Below are positions 13,001 to 23,429 of a stretch of 64,000 nt of DNA, piece after piece; position 1 is the stretch's first letter; each line of letters starts with the position of its first letter. Location: the NCBI GenBank assembly GCA_014706295.1, contig JACSVZ010000007.1:5857699-5921698 (forward strand), written 5' to 3'. The stretch comes from Lycocorax pyrrhopterus obiensis (Eukaryota; Chordata; Aves; Passeriformes; Paradisaeidae). The notes beneath the pieces were generated by a model that saw only the letters and a program-made list of their open reading frames with translations, had not been told where the DNA came from and ran no database searches. The position numbers and the translations under genes are program-made.

Positions 13001-15410
13001 CCTGGGTTTAGGGAGGTGAATCCTACAGCCCAGAGATGTTATCAAGCACTTGATGGTTTTGAGATTTAGGGCACTTGCCACCCTGATGTTTCATTTTGGC
13101 TGGATTTTTTGGCCTCTGCTCCGTGACGTGGCTCTATTAAGAGGTCTAATATTCATGTAATCAGTTCAGATATTTACCTGAGGCACTGGTTTACTTTGAG
13201 GTCTATGGTCCCTAAAATGAGGTGTCGTGTAGCCAAGAATTGCACTGCACATTGTTGCTTTGTAGGTAATTCCCAAGTCTTCAAACAATTATTTGAAATC
13301 ACAGAAGTAGAAGGAAGAAAAAAAAAATTAAATGCCCCCTATCATATCTTCCAGTCAATGCAGGGCTTTTCTGCAGTACTTGGTGCAGTCTTCTAAAATG
13401 GCACTTGAAAAAATGGGCTCCTTTGCTGGGGAAGCAAAAAGTAGCGAAGACTGCTGATCTTGTAAAACGATTTTTGTTTGTTAGGAAAGCCCAATTTGTG
13501 GAGGAGAGGGGGAGGGAAGAGAGAGTTTCCTCCAACCATTACAGCTCCATCAGATGCAATATTATCCCAGTAATGATTGTTATGCCTAATAGTCATGGAC
13601 AGCAACTTTATTCATCCTAGAAAGCGCACAAAGGAAAGCAGCGCTGCAGTCTCTAAGATACGAGGCTTCCTCTGTTAAATTTGCCATGGATGGTTGGGCT
13701 CATCAGTGTGCATGCATCTTTGACTGATACATCATGCTGGATGCTTTAGGCAAACACACACTAATTAGTAGAACAAATAGAAAACCCCAAGGATGCCCGT
13801 GCTTAATGACATTGCCCATATTCTAAACCGTCTCTACAACAAATAACCCATTTCATGGCTGTAGGCAGTGTAGGTTAATTTGTCTATATCAGTTGCTAAG
13901 TTGGAGCATTCACTTTTAGCAAGACACTCTGTTATGCCTTTCTAGGAAACTTTACAATGCTTTAGAACAAAAAAGTACCAGAAGTAACAGACCAGGCCAA
14001 TTGAAGAATTAAAAAGTAAGAGATAAAAAATTCTGTTGAAAGTTAAGAGTCAATAGATGCTGATGAATTAGTTACCACATAAAACACCAAAAAATCTGAA
14101 AAGAACTAAAAACACTTTGAGGAGCGTTGAGCTAGAACACAACACTCTCTCAAAACAAAGGTGGATTGTGCAGAAGCCTGTGCAGTTCCTGTCAGGAATT
14201 CTTTAGTCAGGTAATTGCTTTTCAATCAATCTCAGCAAAAGAAATGAGAAGTCAAATATGGAGAATTAATCAAATTTACAGGCATCTTTGACTGATAAAC
14301 CTGCATAAAGCAAAGCTTGTTCTCATAAATGAATGAGGTGAAGATCACGGTCAAATGAGACCCAAGAGTTTATGACATTGCTGAACTGTAGTCACTTAAT
14401 TACCCACATGAACACAGGTCTTTGGAAGCATGAAACTAAATATTCTGCATAACGGTCCCAACTCAAGGCTTCAGTAGCAAAAGCAGGCTGAATATTGTTG
14501 CCTTAAAGGTGATGGCTCAATTTGCCTTCCTACTGGCAGGTTGGGTGGAGGGTCAACCATGAAGGGAGCAGACTGTGTGGAAGTGGAGGACCTGGGGTAT
14601 TACACTGGAAAGTGAGGATTGCTCATTCTCCTTCCTCTAGCGGGATGTGAGGATCAGAAAAAGCAACTTGTGCTGTAAAGACCTCTTATCCTCCCCTAAT
14701 CAAACTCTTTTTCAGCAGTAGAGGTCTCTGCAGTCAGCCCCAGCCGCTGTAGCAGGTGTCTAAGCAGGCATGTCCTTATGGTTTGGATGTTACCACTCAG
14801 TGTGGTTATGAAAGATAGACTGCCACCTCTTCACAGATGTGGAGGGACATTGCCAGTAGCTCTGTGTTTGCAGCAAAAGCTAAAGTCTCATCCAGCTGTT
14901 AACGTTACCTTTAGAGAACGAAGAGTTTGAGGCTGTGACAGTTTACGTTCTTTATAAGCATGTAACATAGAAACTGAAATATAAGCAAGCTTACAGCAGC
15001 AAAGCTCTTGGCAAGGAAACTTTCAGTAAGTGAAAGGTCCTGCATCCTCACAGACACCTCAGATAAACACCTTTATTTGGCACGCAACATGAGGTTGTTG
15101 CTAATCAACTTCCAGAGGTAAGTTTGGAACCTAAAAATTTGCAAATCTGATGCTAACGAGTGCCTTACAGGGGGTCCAGGAGGACTTCAAACTGCTTGCT
15201 GTTTCTCCTACTTCTTGGAAGCTGTGCATAAATGCAGTTGTATTCATCCATCTGCTACAGTCCTAACCTGGAGAAAGGGGTTAGAAAGGGATTTGTGCCC
15301 TCTTGTGTGTCTGTCACCCTGAAAGTATTCAGGTCCTGCTTGAAGACCTTTCCTGCTTTCTCCTTCTCTTACAAAGCAGTGGAGGGAGGGAGAGAGAGAA
15401 GAACAGCATT
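7025..15410. other. intergenic sequence upstream of SPON1, nothing recognised
   Basis: More than 8 kb with no recognisable exon. Open frames such as 7416-7850 (minus) and 7847-8284 (minus) are short, overlap each other in several frames and resemble nothing I know. G/T low-complexity tracts lie at about 10070-10136 and 10929-10970, and a pyrimidine-rich stretch at about 8500-8560. Distal regulatory elements of SPON1 may lie here but cannot be recognised by eye. Confidence 0.5.
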
Positions 15411-15419
15411 TTGGGATCA

Positions 15420-15556
15420 AAACCCTGGAGTTAGGGACCCCAGGGGTCTAGGTTCACTTTCTTTTTTTCCACCGTTGTAATCTTCTTTTGTGGATTCAGA
15501 TAAGTCATTCAGCGTCGTTGCGCCTCAGTGTGCCTCGTGTAAAGGCAAAATAATGA
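15420..15556 (+). mobile_element. MIR-like ancient SINE fragment
   Basis: The sequence from 15500 to 15556 (an AAGTCATTCAG part, a CGCCTCAGTGTGCC part, then GTAAAGGCAAAATAATGAG) lines up in order with the conserved core of mammalian/amniote MIR elements: the AAGTCACTTAACC, TGCCTCAGTTTCC and GTAAAATGGGGATAATA segments. The weaker left part (GGAGTTAGGGACCCCAGGGG...) fits the end of the tRNA-derived head. It lies just outside the SPON1 CpG island. By-eye alignment only. Confidence 0.5.
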
Positions 15557-16180
15557 GCCCTGCTCTCCCCTCGCTTTCTCCTGTGTGCATCTGCTGGGAT
15601 TTTCCCGAGTGCTGGAGCAGACCTCCCACGCTCGCCGAGGTGAGCTGCGCTCCCAGCTGCTGTGAGCGCACTCACGCAGCCTGCTCTGCTCTCTGATGCG
15701 CACAGTGGCGGGCTGCTGTGGGGATGGGTCCCGTGTTTCTGGCCCAGCCGCCTGCCCGCATCTCTCTCTCCCCTCCGTGGTACCCGCGGAGCTGCAGCCG
15801 ATGCTCCTCGCTTGCCAGGCGCGCAGCGAGCGAGGGCTGTCTCGGTCCATCTGCGCTGGTTTAGTTGGTAATGTTTATCATGTCTGCTGGTTCGGAGAGA
15901 GACGGGAGGGGTGGAGGGGTGTCGGGAAATTCTTTGAGCCTTGTTATCCCTACAGTAACTATAGACTTCGGCAGGAATGCGGGTGATTAATTTCAGGTCT
16001 GTGGGCTCAGCCCGAGCGGCAGCAGCTCTGCGCTGGGTGTCTGGGAGACAGCAGCGTCCCCCGCTCCGCTCTTTCACCAAACCCTGTGAATTCAGCTCGC
16101 CTAAGTAAACACCACCGAGCTGCTAATCACACGCTCTGAAACAAAACAGCGCTTCAGTTCGGGATCTGGGCAAGATCAGA

Positions 16181-16257
16181 CTTCCCTCCCTCCTTCCCTC
16201 CCCTTCTCTCCCGTCCCCTCCCTCTCTGCCCCCTCCCTGCTTTTCCCCTCCCTCTCG
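16181..16257 (+). repeat. polypyrimidine (CT-rich) tract in SPON1 promoter
   Basis: About 77 bases of almost pure C/T (CCCTCC, CCTTCC and similar units), broken only by a few G. Its complement is a polypurine GA tract. Such tracts are common in CpG-island promoters, can bind GAGA/CT-element factors, and can be S1-sensitive. It is either just upstream of, or in, the 5'UTR. Confidence 0.85.
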
Positions 16258-16351
16258 CCGGCAGCAGCCGAGCCGGTCCCTCCGATCCGACCTGGCAGGC
16301 TCACGCTGGGGGCCGCTGCCGGCTGGGGCTGTCCGGCACCGCTCAGCCCGT

Positions 16352-16433
16352 CCTGCCGTGCCCTGCCAGCCCTGCCCAGCCCTGCCCAGCCCTGCCAGCC
16401 CTGCCCAGCCCTGCCGTGCCCCCCCGTGCCCCC
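16352..16433 (+). repeat. CCCTGCCCAG-type imperfect tandem repeat in 5'UTR/promoter
   Basis: A run of about six CCCTGCC(C)AG units (16361-16415), ending in a C-rich CCCCCCGTGCCCCCCGG part. The mixed 9- and 10-bp spacing means it is not held in one codon frame. It lies 75-155 bases before the SPON1 start codon, so it probably belongs to the 5'UTR if transcription begins upstream. Length variation between individuals is plausible. Confidence 0.85.
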
Positions 16434-16507
16434 CGGCCCGCTCCCACCGCCGCCCCGCTCCCGGGCACCGCCGCCCCGGCGACAAAAAGTTGTGCGGAGC
16501 GCCGAGG

Positions 16508-16730
16508 ATGGGAGCGCATCTGCAGCCGCTGGCCCTGCGGCTCCTGGCGCTGACTTTCCCCTTGGTGGCGAAGGGTTTTTCTGACGAAACCTTGGAGAAA
16601 GCCGCGAAATCCGAGGGATATTGCAGTCGGATCCTGCGAGCCCAAGGCACCAGGAGGGAAGGGTACAATGAATTCAGCCTCAGGGTGGAGGGCGATCCAG
16701 AATTTTACAAGCCTGGAAACAGTTACCGGG
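16508..16730 (+). CDS. SPON1: F-spondin (spondin 1), exon 1 coding part
   Basis: Encodes residues 1-74 and the first base of codon 75. SPON1 makes a secreted extracellular-matrix glycoprotein of floor plate and other tissues that affects axon guidance and adhesion and binds APP/ApoE-receptor partners (family knowledge). The ATG at 16508 is the first for over 500 bases and has a strong context (A at -3, G at +4). It opens a signal peptide (about residues 1-23, hydrophobic LRLLALTFPLVA), after which the mature protein starts near FSDETLEK. The SEGYCSRILRAQGTRREGY stretch is the hallmark start of the F-spondin reeler domain. C39 corresponds to the family cysteine that pairs with the exon 3 cysteine C123. 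The exon ends in CGG G before the donor GTAAGT at 16731 (phase 1). The signal peptide is a few residues shorter than the 28 of human. Confidence 0.96.
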
Positions 16731-18619
16731 GTAAGTTGGACATCCTCTACATCCCATACTAACGATAATGGTGAGGCTAAGCGGCTCTGGAACTGTAGGG
16801 TGTCTCTGCCTGTCAGCCCTGCATCCCTCTTGGCGTGTGTGTGTGTAACTGTGTGGGTTAAGACAGGGTAATAGACCCCCACGCACTACTTTATTGGGGA
16901 TGCTTCCGTGACAAGTGAGAGGGAGTTGGGTTTCGGTGTATCACTTTACTCCCGAGCATTCCTCATTAAGAGGAATTTCCTTTCTTTTATGAATCCTCTC
17001 TACCGGCTCAGCGCTCGCACAAGATCACAAGTTGCAGCGATACAAAGCACACTCTTCTCCCGTTTACCTACTTCTGTGGGATTTCTTCCTGCCCCTTTAA
17101 ATATAACCCAGTGCATGGGAGAAGCTTTAACATTCAGCAGGAAGGAGGGGAAACTCGGAGCTAATTGTTCTTGCCCTGAAAAATGAATGTTAATGTAATG
17201 AGTTAGCACATGGGCAAACATGATGCAGCACACTGCCAACTTCCCACATTTTCCACTTACGTTTATCCCACCCCTCTTTTTTTTTTTTTTTTCTGGATAA
17301 ATGAACAGATGGTTCAAACAGGAAAGAGGCAGAGACAGTGCTAACGACCACTGTAAATAAGAGATGGAGGCATTCGTTCTTCCCTGAGCATGTCACATAC
17401 AATCCTTGAAATGAACTTCCAAAGCACATTTGAGTGTATTGTACTAATTAATAGGCAAATGCAGGTTTTGGTCACTTTTCTTGCCTCACTATATAATGCC
17501 TTCAGAAATAAACCTTCTTGGAATGTACTGTTAACCTTGTATTTTAAAAGCACTTTAAAAAGAATTTGGACATTTTTAGGTACCATAACTAACATACTTT
17601 GTAGGTGTCACTTTGGAAAAAAAATATTGGGAGATTCTTCTAAGTGTTTCTTAGATCCAGGGTAAAGAGCTGTGAAGAGCTGAGAAAATGTTTTCCCATT
17701 GCATGAACATGGGAACCTTAGTATAGACAGGGAAAAAAAGTGTGCATGTAGCATAATCTCTGTGTTTTTTTCAAAGGCTGAGAAATACATCTGCAGCAGC
17801 GGTTCACCTGTTTTAAGCATCAGTCTGTAACTTTGCACGATATTGATTTGATTTTTTCCCAAAAAATGTTTTATTTTAACGTGATGTGAGGAAATGCACA
17901 TTACCCACAAGCTGGTTAGCTGTTCCAGACACTAGGATTAGTACCTTGAGCCTGAAAGATTTCATGTGGCATGTCAGCTTGATACATCTGCTAAGCAGGA
18001 AAAAGATGTGCCAAGTTCTTCGATAGTGACAAATATGAGCGTTCTTTAAAAGTTTTGGAATTCACTTCTGTAAAAACATTATTGGACTTTTTCAGTCATC
18101 TACCAAAGAAGTTTCTATTGCATAGAAACGTAGGAAGAAAGAAACTCCCAGATGAATTAGCAGAACTAATTTTCTCGAGATATTAGGTCTTGGCATTAGG
18201 AACTCAATTAATAAAATCACATTAGGCTATTATAGCTGCTTGGAAGTGAGAAAATTACAGCTAATAGTAAAAAGTTAAAATGTAGAGCATATGTGCCTAT
18301 GTTTCTGATACTTAGGACTGAAGTATTCAGGTGACACATTAGGGCGTGTAGATTGTTCTTTCAGGACACCTCCTGAATGGCTGGAAGAACACAAGTAAAT
18401 GTTGCTGTAAGATATGTTATCTATGGCAGCAGTTAAAGCTAACAACATACAGAAAGTTTTGAGAGCTCGTTTTCAAAGGCAATTCTAGAGTCCAACTGAA
18501 ACTTGATTGCTGTTTTATGCCAAGGATGGAAAATCCAACTAATGATGAAAAAAAAGAGATATTATGACAGGTCTGTGGGGTTTTATTTGTTTGTTTGTAT
18601 TTATTTACCTGCAAATTAC

Positions 18620-19200
18620 TAAATGTGCAACATGGCAGAAGACTTGCACAACCTGCTTAGGGTTGGAGCCAGATATTCCCGTTTCCATGGCCCCTGCCTG
18701 GTTTACAGCAATCTGGATCCTTGGCACATTCCCTAGAGGGCTGTTGGAATAAACTAGCATTTTCAAGGTGGATAGCTCAGGAGTTAACTGTACATGCAAA
18801 TGTACTCCACAAAAGTGGCAGTATAGGGACATCCATTTATCTTCATGACATCGGTTGCTGTGACACATCAGACTCTCAAGCTGCAATGACTGGAGGAAGT
18901 ATCTCAGCACTCTTGCAGTGTGGGAATCAGGAGACCACAGTTCACAGCTGCTATCTGCCTTTGGGGAAGGTTTTATGGCTCCCCTGCAGTTATTCACCTT
19001 TAGAGCAATCAGAATCTATTTGCCCTAAGGGGAAACCCTGGGTGGATCTGTATGTACGGAGCTGTGAAGCCTTGGTTTTCCACCTCTGGAGCTGTGATAG
19101 AAAACAGTGGCCCTGGGCACTGAATAATTTCTCTGAGTGGGTGTTCACCTCCTCTGTCTGCAGACACTGGCAGCAGTAAATAAGGGCACATTTTCCTGTC
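18620..19200. other. unidentified intronic stretch with the longest open frame outside the CpG islands
   Basis: This moderately GC-rich stretch is open on the + strand from 18721 to 19179 (about 152 codons, beginning with TTG, not ATG) and on the minus strand from 18605 to 18997. The translated sequence resembles no family I know. The words around 18772-18790 (GATAGCTCAGGAGTTAACTG) are like a tRNA A box, but no B box follows. A perfect hairpin-type palindrome, GTACAT-GCAA-ATGTAC, sits at 18790-18805 and contains the octamer ATGCAAAT. It could be an old repeat, a conserved regulatory element, or chance. I do not call it a gene. Confidence 0.3.
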
Positions 19201-20339
19201 AGACAATTAAAAACGTCTTCCTGTAGGACCAGGTTTGTGGGCACACCATCCTATGGCCAAGGTCCTCTCCTCCCTGCTGGTTACCTTCGACCTTGGTGGA
19301 GCTGCTCTTGCTTCCACTGAAGGTCAGAGCTCTCATTGCATTCAAAGGCACAAATGAGCCTTAAGTTTGGATGGTGCTACAGGGTAATGGTCCTTGAAAA
19401 TACCCATAACGATCCTTGAAATATTGATTGTAGAGTTAGATTAATGATTGCATGTGATTTCCATGAAAAAATGAGGCAAGTTTCATGCTATTAAAATGTA
19501 AATAAAATTGCTTCTACAAAAAGGCAGTAGTATGTCCTCTTCACATGCTAACAACATGCAGCAGACATACTTTCTGCTATTATGTCATGAAATTATTATT
19601 CTGAAGAAGAAAAGGAGGATTAGACTAGTCGTAATCCTTACATATACCTTTGACGTGGATGCTGTTTCTGGTTTTAATGGAATTTCCACTTGCAGGTCAG
19701 AGGAAAGGCTCATTTAAGGTGTTGCGCTCCATTGCATTGGTTTGGGGACTTCCAAGGAATGTTGAGTCTCTTTCTTTCCGTTTCTTTCTTCTTCCCTCAA
19801 CATGCAAACACTTTGCAAGCAAGCACTCATTCTGTAACTGTATTACCAGTTCCCAGGTTTCACAAAATATGGATAAAATATGGAATGTGTATTTGTTGGT
19901 GCTTGTGCAAGCTACAGCGCAGGATGTGAATTGTGTAGGATGAGAAAAGTCAGATTTCCTGCCTGAAACCAAAGGAGCAACTGCTTTGATCACCCCACCT
20001 TTAGCTTGGGACACTGGGGAAAGAGGAGCGTGTTGAAGGTGTGTGCCAAAGTGCAACTTGTAAAGTAATTAGAGATTTGCCAGAGGGATGGAAGCAGACA
20101 AAAGTAACTGCTGATTTGTAATCTTCCCTTTAAAGTGAAATCCTTAACTCTGAGGCTCGGACTGAGATTTAACTGATCTTTGAAGGAAGTTCATATTGTT
20201 CAGTGAAAGTTAATTAGTATGAACGTGGTGTGAGCAGGACTCAGCTGCTGTTTTAAATGGCAGAGTTTAGCCCAAGAACTCTCAGCTCTTGCGCAACAAA
20301 GAGCCGCTCTCTTGTGAAAACCAGATGTGGTCTGACAGC

Positions 20340-20830
20340 TTCCCGGTGCTGCCCGTGCAGTGCGAGCCTCTGCCGTGCTGAACACCCAGCCCAGAGCCAG
20401 TGACCCCAGAAGCACACCCGGAACGAGCTCTGCATTTGGGAGCGCTTGGGACAAGCCCTGGCTCTGGGGCATCACCTCAGCACAGGATGGCTCCGAGCAC
20501 TGGCAGAAACCTTCCCAGCCCAGGTGTTCCCGGGGTTCTGGCCCGGCTCAGGGCTTCCAAAGCACACATCCCGCTCGGTGCCCCTGAGCTGGGGCTGCTC
20601 AGCCGCTGGTCCCCGCGGCTCTGCTCCGCTCGGGCGGGGCCCTGCGCGGCTGCCGCTCCCCGTGTCCGTGTGTCCCCGCCGCTGGCCCGGGCGGCCGCGC
20701 AGGGATGGACCCGGCTGAACTCTCCGGCTGGGGCTGGTTTGTTTCACTCTTGGGCTGGATGTGTTCCCGAGCCCAGCTGAGAGCGCAGCTGCCGGCATGC
20801 GGCTGCTGAGTGCGCAGCGAGCCTGGGGGA
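20340..20830. promoter_or_regulatory. second CpG-rich island inside SPON1 intron 1
   Basis: A sharply bounded GC- and CpG-rich patch about 4 kb downstream of exon 1. It includes a consensus GC box (CGGGCGGGGC near 20632-20641) and words such as CCCGGGCGGCCGCGCAGG near 20686-20703. Open frames of up to 126 codons run through it in several frames, as expected from GC-rich DNA, and none resembles a known protein. It may be an alternative or antisense promoter, an enhancer-type CpG island, or an orphan island. The sequence alone does not say which. Confidence 0.6.
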
Positions 20831-22290
20831 GGGCGGCATCGCTCCTCTCGGAGGAAGCATGGATTTACTCGGGGTTAAAATGACTGCAGCCACAGCAGGA
20901 GCGTTGCTAACCCCAGGCATTCGAAAACTATGAGTCAGGCTTTGGAATTACCCTCCCTTCGCTTTTTTTTCTGATGCTTCTGTAGCATTTCAGGTCTCCT
21001 CTGTTTTGTAGGTAGGTGTTCAGAATTTTGAAAACTGTTTGGTTTGATGTGTAACTTTGTGAGGAAAATGAAAACTGTTGAGTCAGTTTGCAGCTGGATC
21101 CTCTGTTTGCTTCCACACATATTTAAGTATTTATGGTGTAACCTCTTACTCATAGTGATTCAGAGTCTTTAATTGCATATGATATGGAAAAAATTGTTGC
21201 ATCTAAAAGGCCTTTATGGCAGTTAATTTCTAAGAATCAGTGCTCAAGCAGGAGTAATGTGTTCATCTCCGTTGAGTTCAGCAGTGTGCTGTTCTCAGTT
21301 ATTGCAACTGAGAGCCTGCCTGTGGGTTTTCATTTAGACAGAGCTGCAGAAGTTTGCAAAATTGGACCAATCATGCTAATTATTGGGCAGAAAATGAATT
21401 AATGAATTGGAGCAATACTTTGTGAAGTAAGCAGAAATTTTAATGGCATTATGCTGCTACCCAGTTTTGGTGTATAATATGTGAAATTTTCTTTCTCCCT
21501 CAGAATCGTGACATTTAACCAAATAAGGTTCCATGGAATGAAAAGTGTGTGAAAATCTTGAGAGTTGGGAGACTTGCTATTATGCCAGTCACTACCCCAG
21601 ACTTGTACAGGTGTTTTCAGGTTTATGGGTCAAAGCATGACAATTACACAAAAGTTTGAATATTGAAATAAGTCTTTCCAATCCTTTTTTTCCCCACACA
21701 TAGTCGGAAAAGTTAGGTGTTTGTACAAATGCCATGAGTTCTAGGCCCAAATACAGCTGCATAATGCTAGAAATTTTCAGATAGCCTATTTTATATTTTT
21801 CTGCGAGTGAATTTCTAGATCAAAGAGCTCTCCAAATGTTCCAAATGAACTCTGGGGCATATTTTGAAATCCATATCTCTTAAGGGCAATCTATAATTTT
21901 TAGCAACGTGATTCAACCCCTCATGGCCTGTTTGTGAGAGAGGGAGTCTCTTGTGGGTACTCTTCAATGGAGCAGCCCTGGTAGTTGCAGTTTGCTCTGA
22001 AAATTGTGGGTGGTCTTCAGTTTTTATTGTGCCTGTCAGGGCTGGAGAGTGTGACAATAAAGTCCTACGAGTGCCACTGTCTGCATTATGCTTAAAGTAA
22101 AAGCTACTTTAAAGCAGTAAGGGTTCCGTTTTCTGTCTCTTTTAGTTTAATTCTAGAATAATTTTTTTTCCCTAAAATTTCTCCCTATTTTGGGAAAGGA
22201 TTCCTATAAGCTGTTGAAGAGAGTTTGGCAATTTTAAAAGTTCTGCCTCATTCTGTCTTTCTGAAGGTGTTCAAAAGAGCCTCAGCTGAT

Positions 22291-22430
22291 GACCCTGAGA
22301 TTATCTCAGCTGGTTAGAGCCTGGTGCTAAAAACGTGGGTTGAAGCCCTGTAGGGGCCATTCACTTAAGAGCTGGACTTGATGATCCTTGTGGGTCCCTT
22401 CCAACCGAGAATATCCTGTGATTCTGTGAA
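22291..22430 (+). mobile_element. tRNA-Ile-derived SINE with CR1-like tail (TguSINE1 type), best-preserved copy
   Basis: The head starts CCCTGAGATTATCTCAGCTGG and continues TTAGAGCCTGGTGCTAAAAACG, matching the A box, D arm and anticodon arm of tRNA-Ile. A decayed B box (TTGAAGCCC) and GTAGGGGCCA close the tRNA part. The body and tail (AGAGCTGGACTTGATGATCC, then TGTGGGTCCCTTCCAACC-like, ending ATCCTGTGATTCTGTGAA) are the CR1 3' end, which lets the CR1 enzyme mobilise the element in trans (established for this SINE class). About 140 bp. The CCA end joins directly to CTTAAGAGCTGGA-type sequence. Confidence 0.88.
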
Positions 22431-22934
22431 CTCAGGCATTGCTGGGTGGTTCTTGAGTGCTGCTGACGGCAAACAGAAAGATCATACAAAGCTATCTTTC
22501 ACTGGCCTAAAATCAGGGATTTAATCCTGATGTTGAGCATGGTGAAGTCAGATTAGTCAACGTTACATTATCTGTTCTCTGCTGGTGGGTCCGGTGCTGC
22601 CTTCCTGGGCAGGACAGGCATGTGAAGAAGGGTGTTTGCTGAGGTGTGGGATTGGTTTGGTAATCAGAGCTGGCAGCACAACCTTTAGAGGTCAGCTTCA
22701 GCCACGAGTTTAACTTTGTGTCCTGTTTTGTCCCGAGGATGAAGCAGAGGAAGGATATTTTGAGATCCCCCATTTCCAGAAGCTGGAGTGCCATGTTGAG
22801 TGTAGCTGAGCTGGAGCAGGCAATGTGGTCATCTGGCATTACAGACAGAGAGACTTTCTCTGTACTAAAATACATTTTTTGTGCTGAGAGCAGGACAAAA
22901 GCTGAATTTAAATATTTAGGAGGTGCTCCCTCAC

Positions 22935-23055
22935 ATTACCACCCCCCCACCCCAAATAAACAAAAAACTGTCACCAAAAAAAAAACCCACAAAGAAGTAA
23001 ACCTCCTAAGGTGTGCCCCCACCCCCAAACCACCAGCAAAACAACCCTCCTGTAG
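22935..23055. repeat. A/C-rich low-complexity tract
   Basis: Runs of C (up to 8) alternate with runs of A (up to 10), for example ACCACCCCCCCACCCC and CACCAAAAAAAAAACCCAC. It has no coding meaning. It lies about 270 bases before exon 2 and is too far from the acceptor to be its polypyrimidine tract. Confidence 0.85.
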
Positions 23056-23322
23056 ATCTGAGCGGATTATCAATGTGCTTTAAAAAAAAGTGGGGGTAAA
23101 ATAAAAAAGCTGAGGTATTTCATGCCAGTGTTTCTCAGTTGATGTGGAAACTTGGACTGAACATTTTGTATTCTGGCTGGCTTGGCCCCCTGTTGTCAGT
23201 GCTCTAGCTTTGGTTAACGCCAACTTAGAACACACACCTTTCAAACAGTGAAATTATATGTAAGCGGCTGATTTCACAACTAATGTCATGTTTTTGTTAT
23301 CTCTCTGTTCATCACGTCTCAG

Positions 23323-23429
23323 TGACACTTTCTGCTGCCACTCCTGCCTATTTTCGAGGGTTCACGTTGATCGCCCTCAAGGAAGGAAAAGAAGGCGACA
23401 AAGAGGAAGACCACGCAGGATCTTTCCAG
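23323..23429 (+). CDS. SPON1: F-spondin (spondin 1), exon 2
   Basis: A 107-nt exon: two bases completing Val75, then 35 codons (residues 76-110), starting TLSAATPAYFRGFTLIALKE and ending HAGSFQ. The match to the F-spondin reeler domain is direct: the YFRGFTLIAL strand and the acidic-basic GDKEEDHAG loop are characteristic. The acceptor is AG at 23321-23322 after a CT-rich tract and the donor is GTGAGA at 23430. It joins exon 1 in phase 1 and exon 3 in phase 0 without disturbing the frame. There are no stops or frameshifts. A longer continuous open frame around it (23283-23564) is intron read-through and not protein. Confidence 0.96.

Larger units (their letters stand above)
15590..16760 (+). 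promoter_or_regulatory. SPON1: CpG island: SPON1 promoter, 5'UTR and first exon
   Basis: CpG dinucleotides, rare in the surrounding DNA, become frequent from about 15590 and stop shortly after the exon 1 donor. The GC content peaks at 16260-16510, with CCGCCCC-type (reverse GC-box/Sp1-like) words around 16448-16480. I see no TATA box at a convincing distance, so dispersed CpG-island initiation is expected. The transcription start cannot be placed from sequence. No ATG occurs between about 15980 and the start codon at 16508, consistent with an ATG-free leader. Long open frames on the minus strand here reflect the GC richness. Confidence 0.8.
16731..23322 (+). other. SPON1: SPON1 intron 1 (6,592 bp, phase 1)
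   Basis: Runs from the consensus donor GTAAGT at 16731 to the acceptor at 23321-23322, which is preceded by a CT-rich tract (23300-23320). It contains a T-rich tract at about 17275-17293, an unidentified stretch at 18.6-19.2 kb, a CpG-rich patch at 20.34-20.83 kb, a SINE at 22.29 kb and an A/C-rich tract at 22.94 kb. No other exon-like sequence is recognised. Confidence 0.93.

Noticed and set aside
15505..16080. 191-codon minus-strand open frame in the CpG island
   Set aside because: GC-rich DNA has few stop codons. The frame has no recognisable domain, overlaps other open frames, and the translated sequence is Arg/Ala-rich as composition predicts.
1..16500. A neighbouring gene upstream of SPON1
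   Set aside because: No conserved exon, splice-flanked open frame or 3'UTR of a known neighbour could be recognised. In other amniotes the region upstream of SPON1 is gene-poor.
16123..16882. Two overlapping minus-strand open frames opposite SPON1 exon 1
   Set aside because: They are shadows of the coding exon and the CCCTGCCCAG repeat (giving Gly/Ala/Arg-rich repeats), with no family resemblance.
20400..20780. 126-codon open frame in the intronic CpG island
   Set aside because: Several frames are open at once and none is recognisable. The composition explains it better than coding does.
22291..22365. Possible tRNA-Ile gene
   Set aside because: The B box and anticodon arm are degraded and the sequence continues directly into a CR1-like tail, so it is a SINE head.
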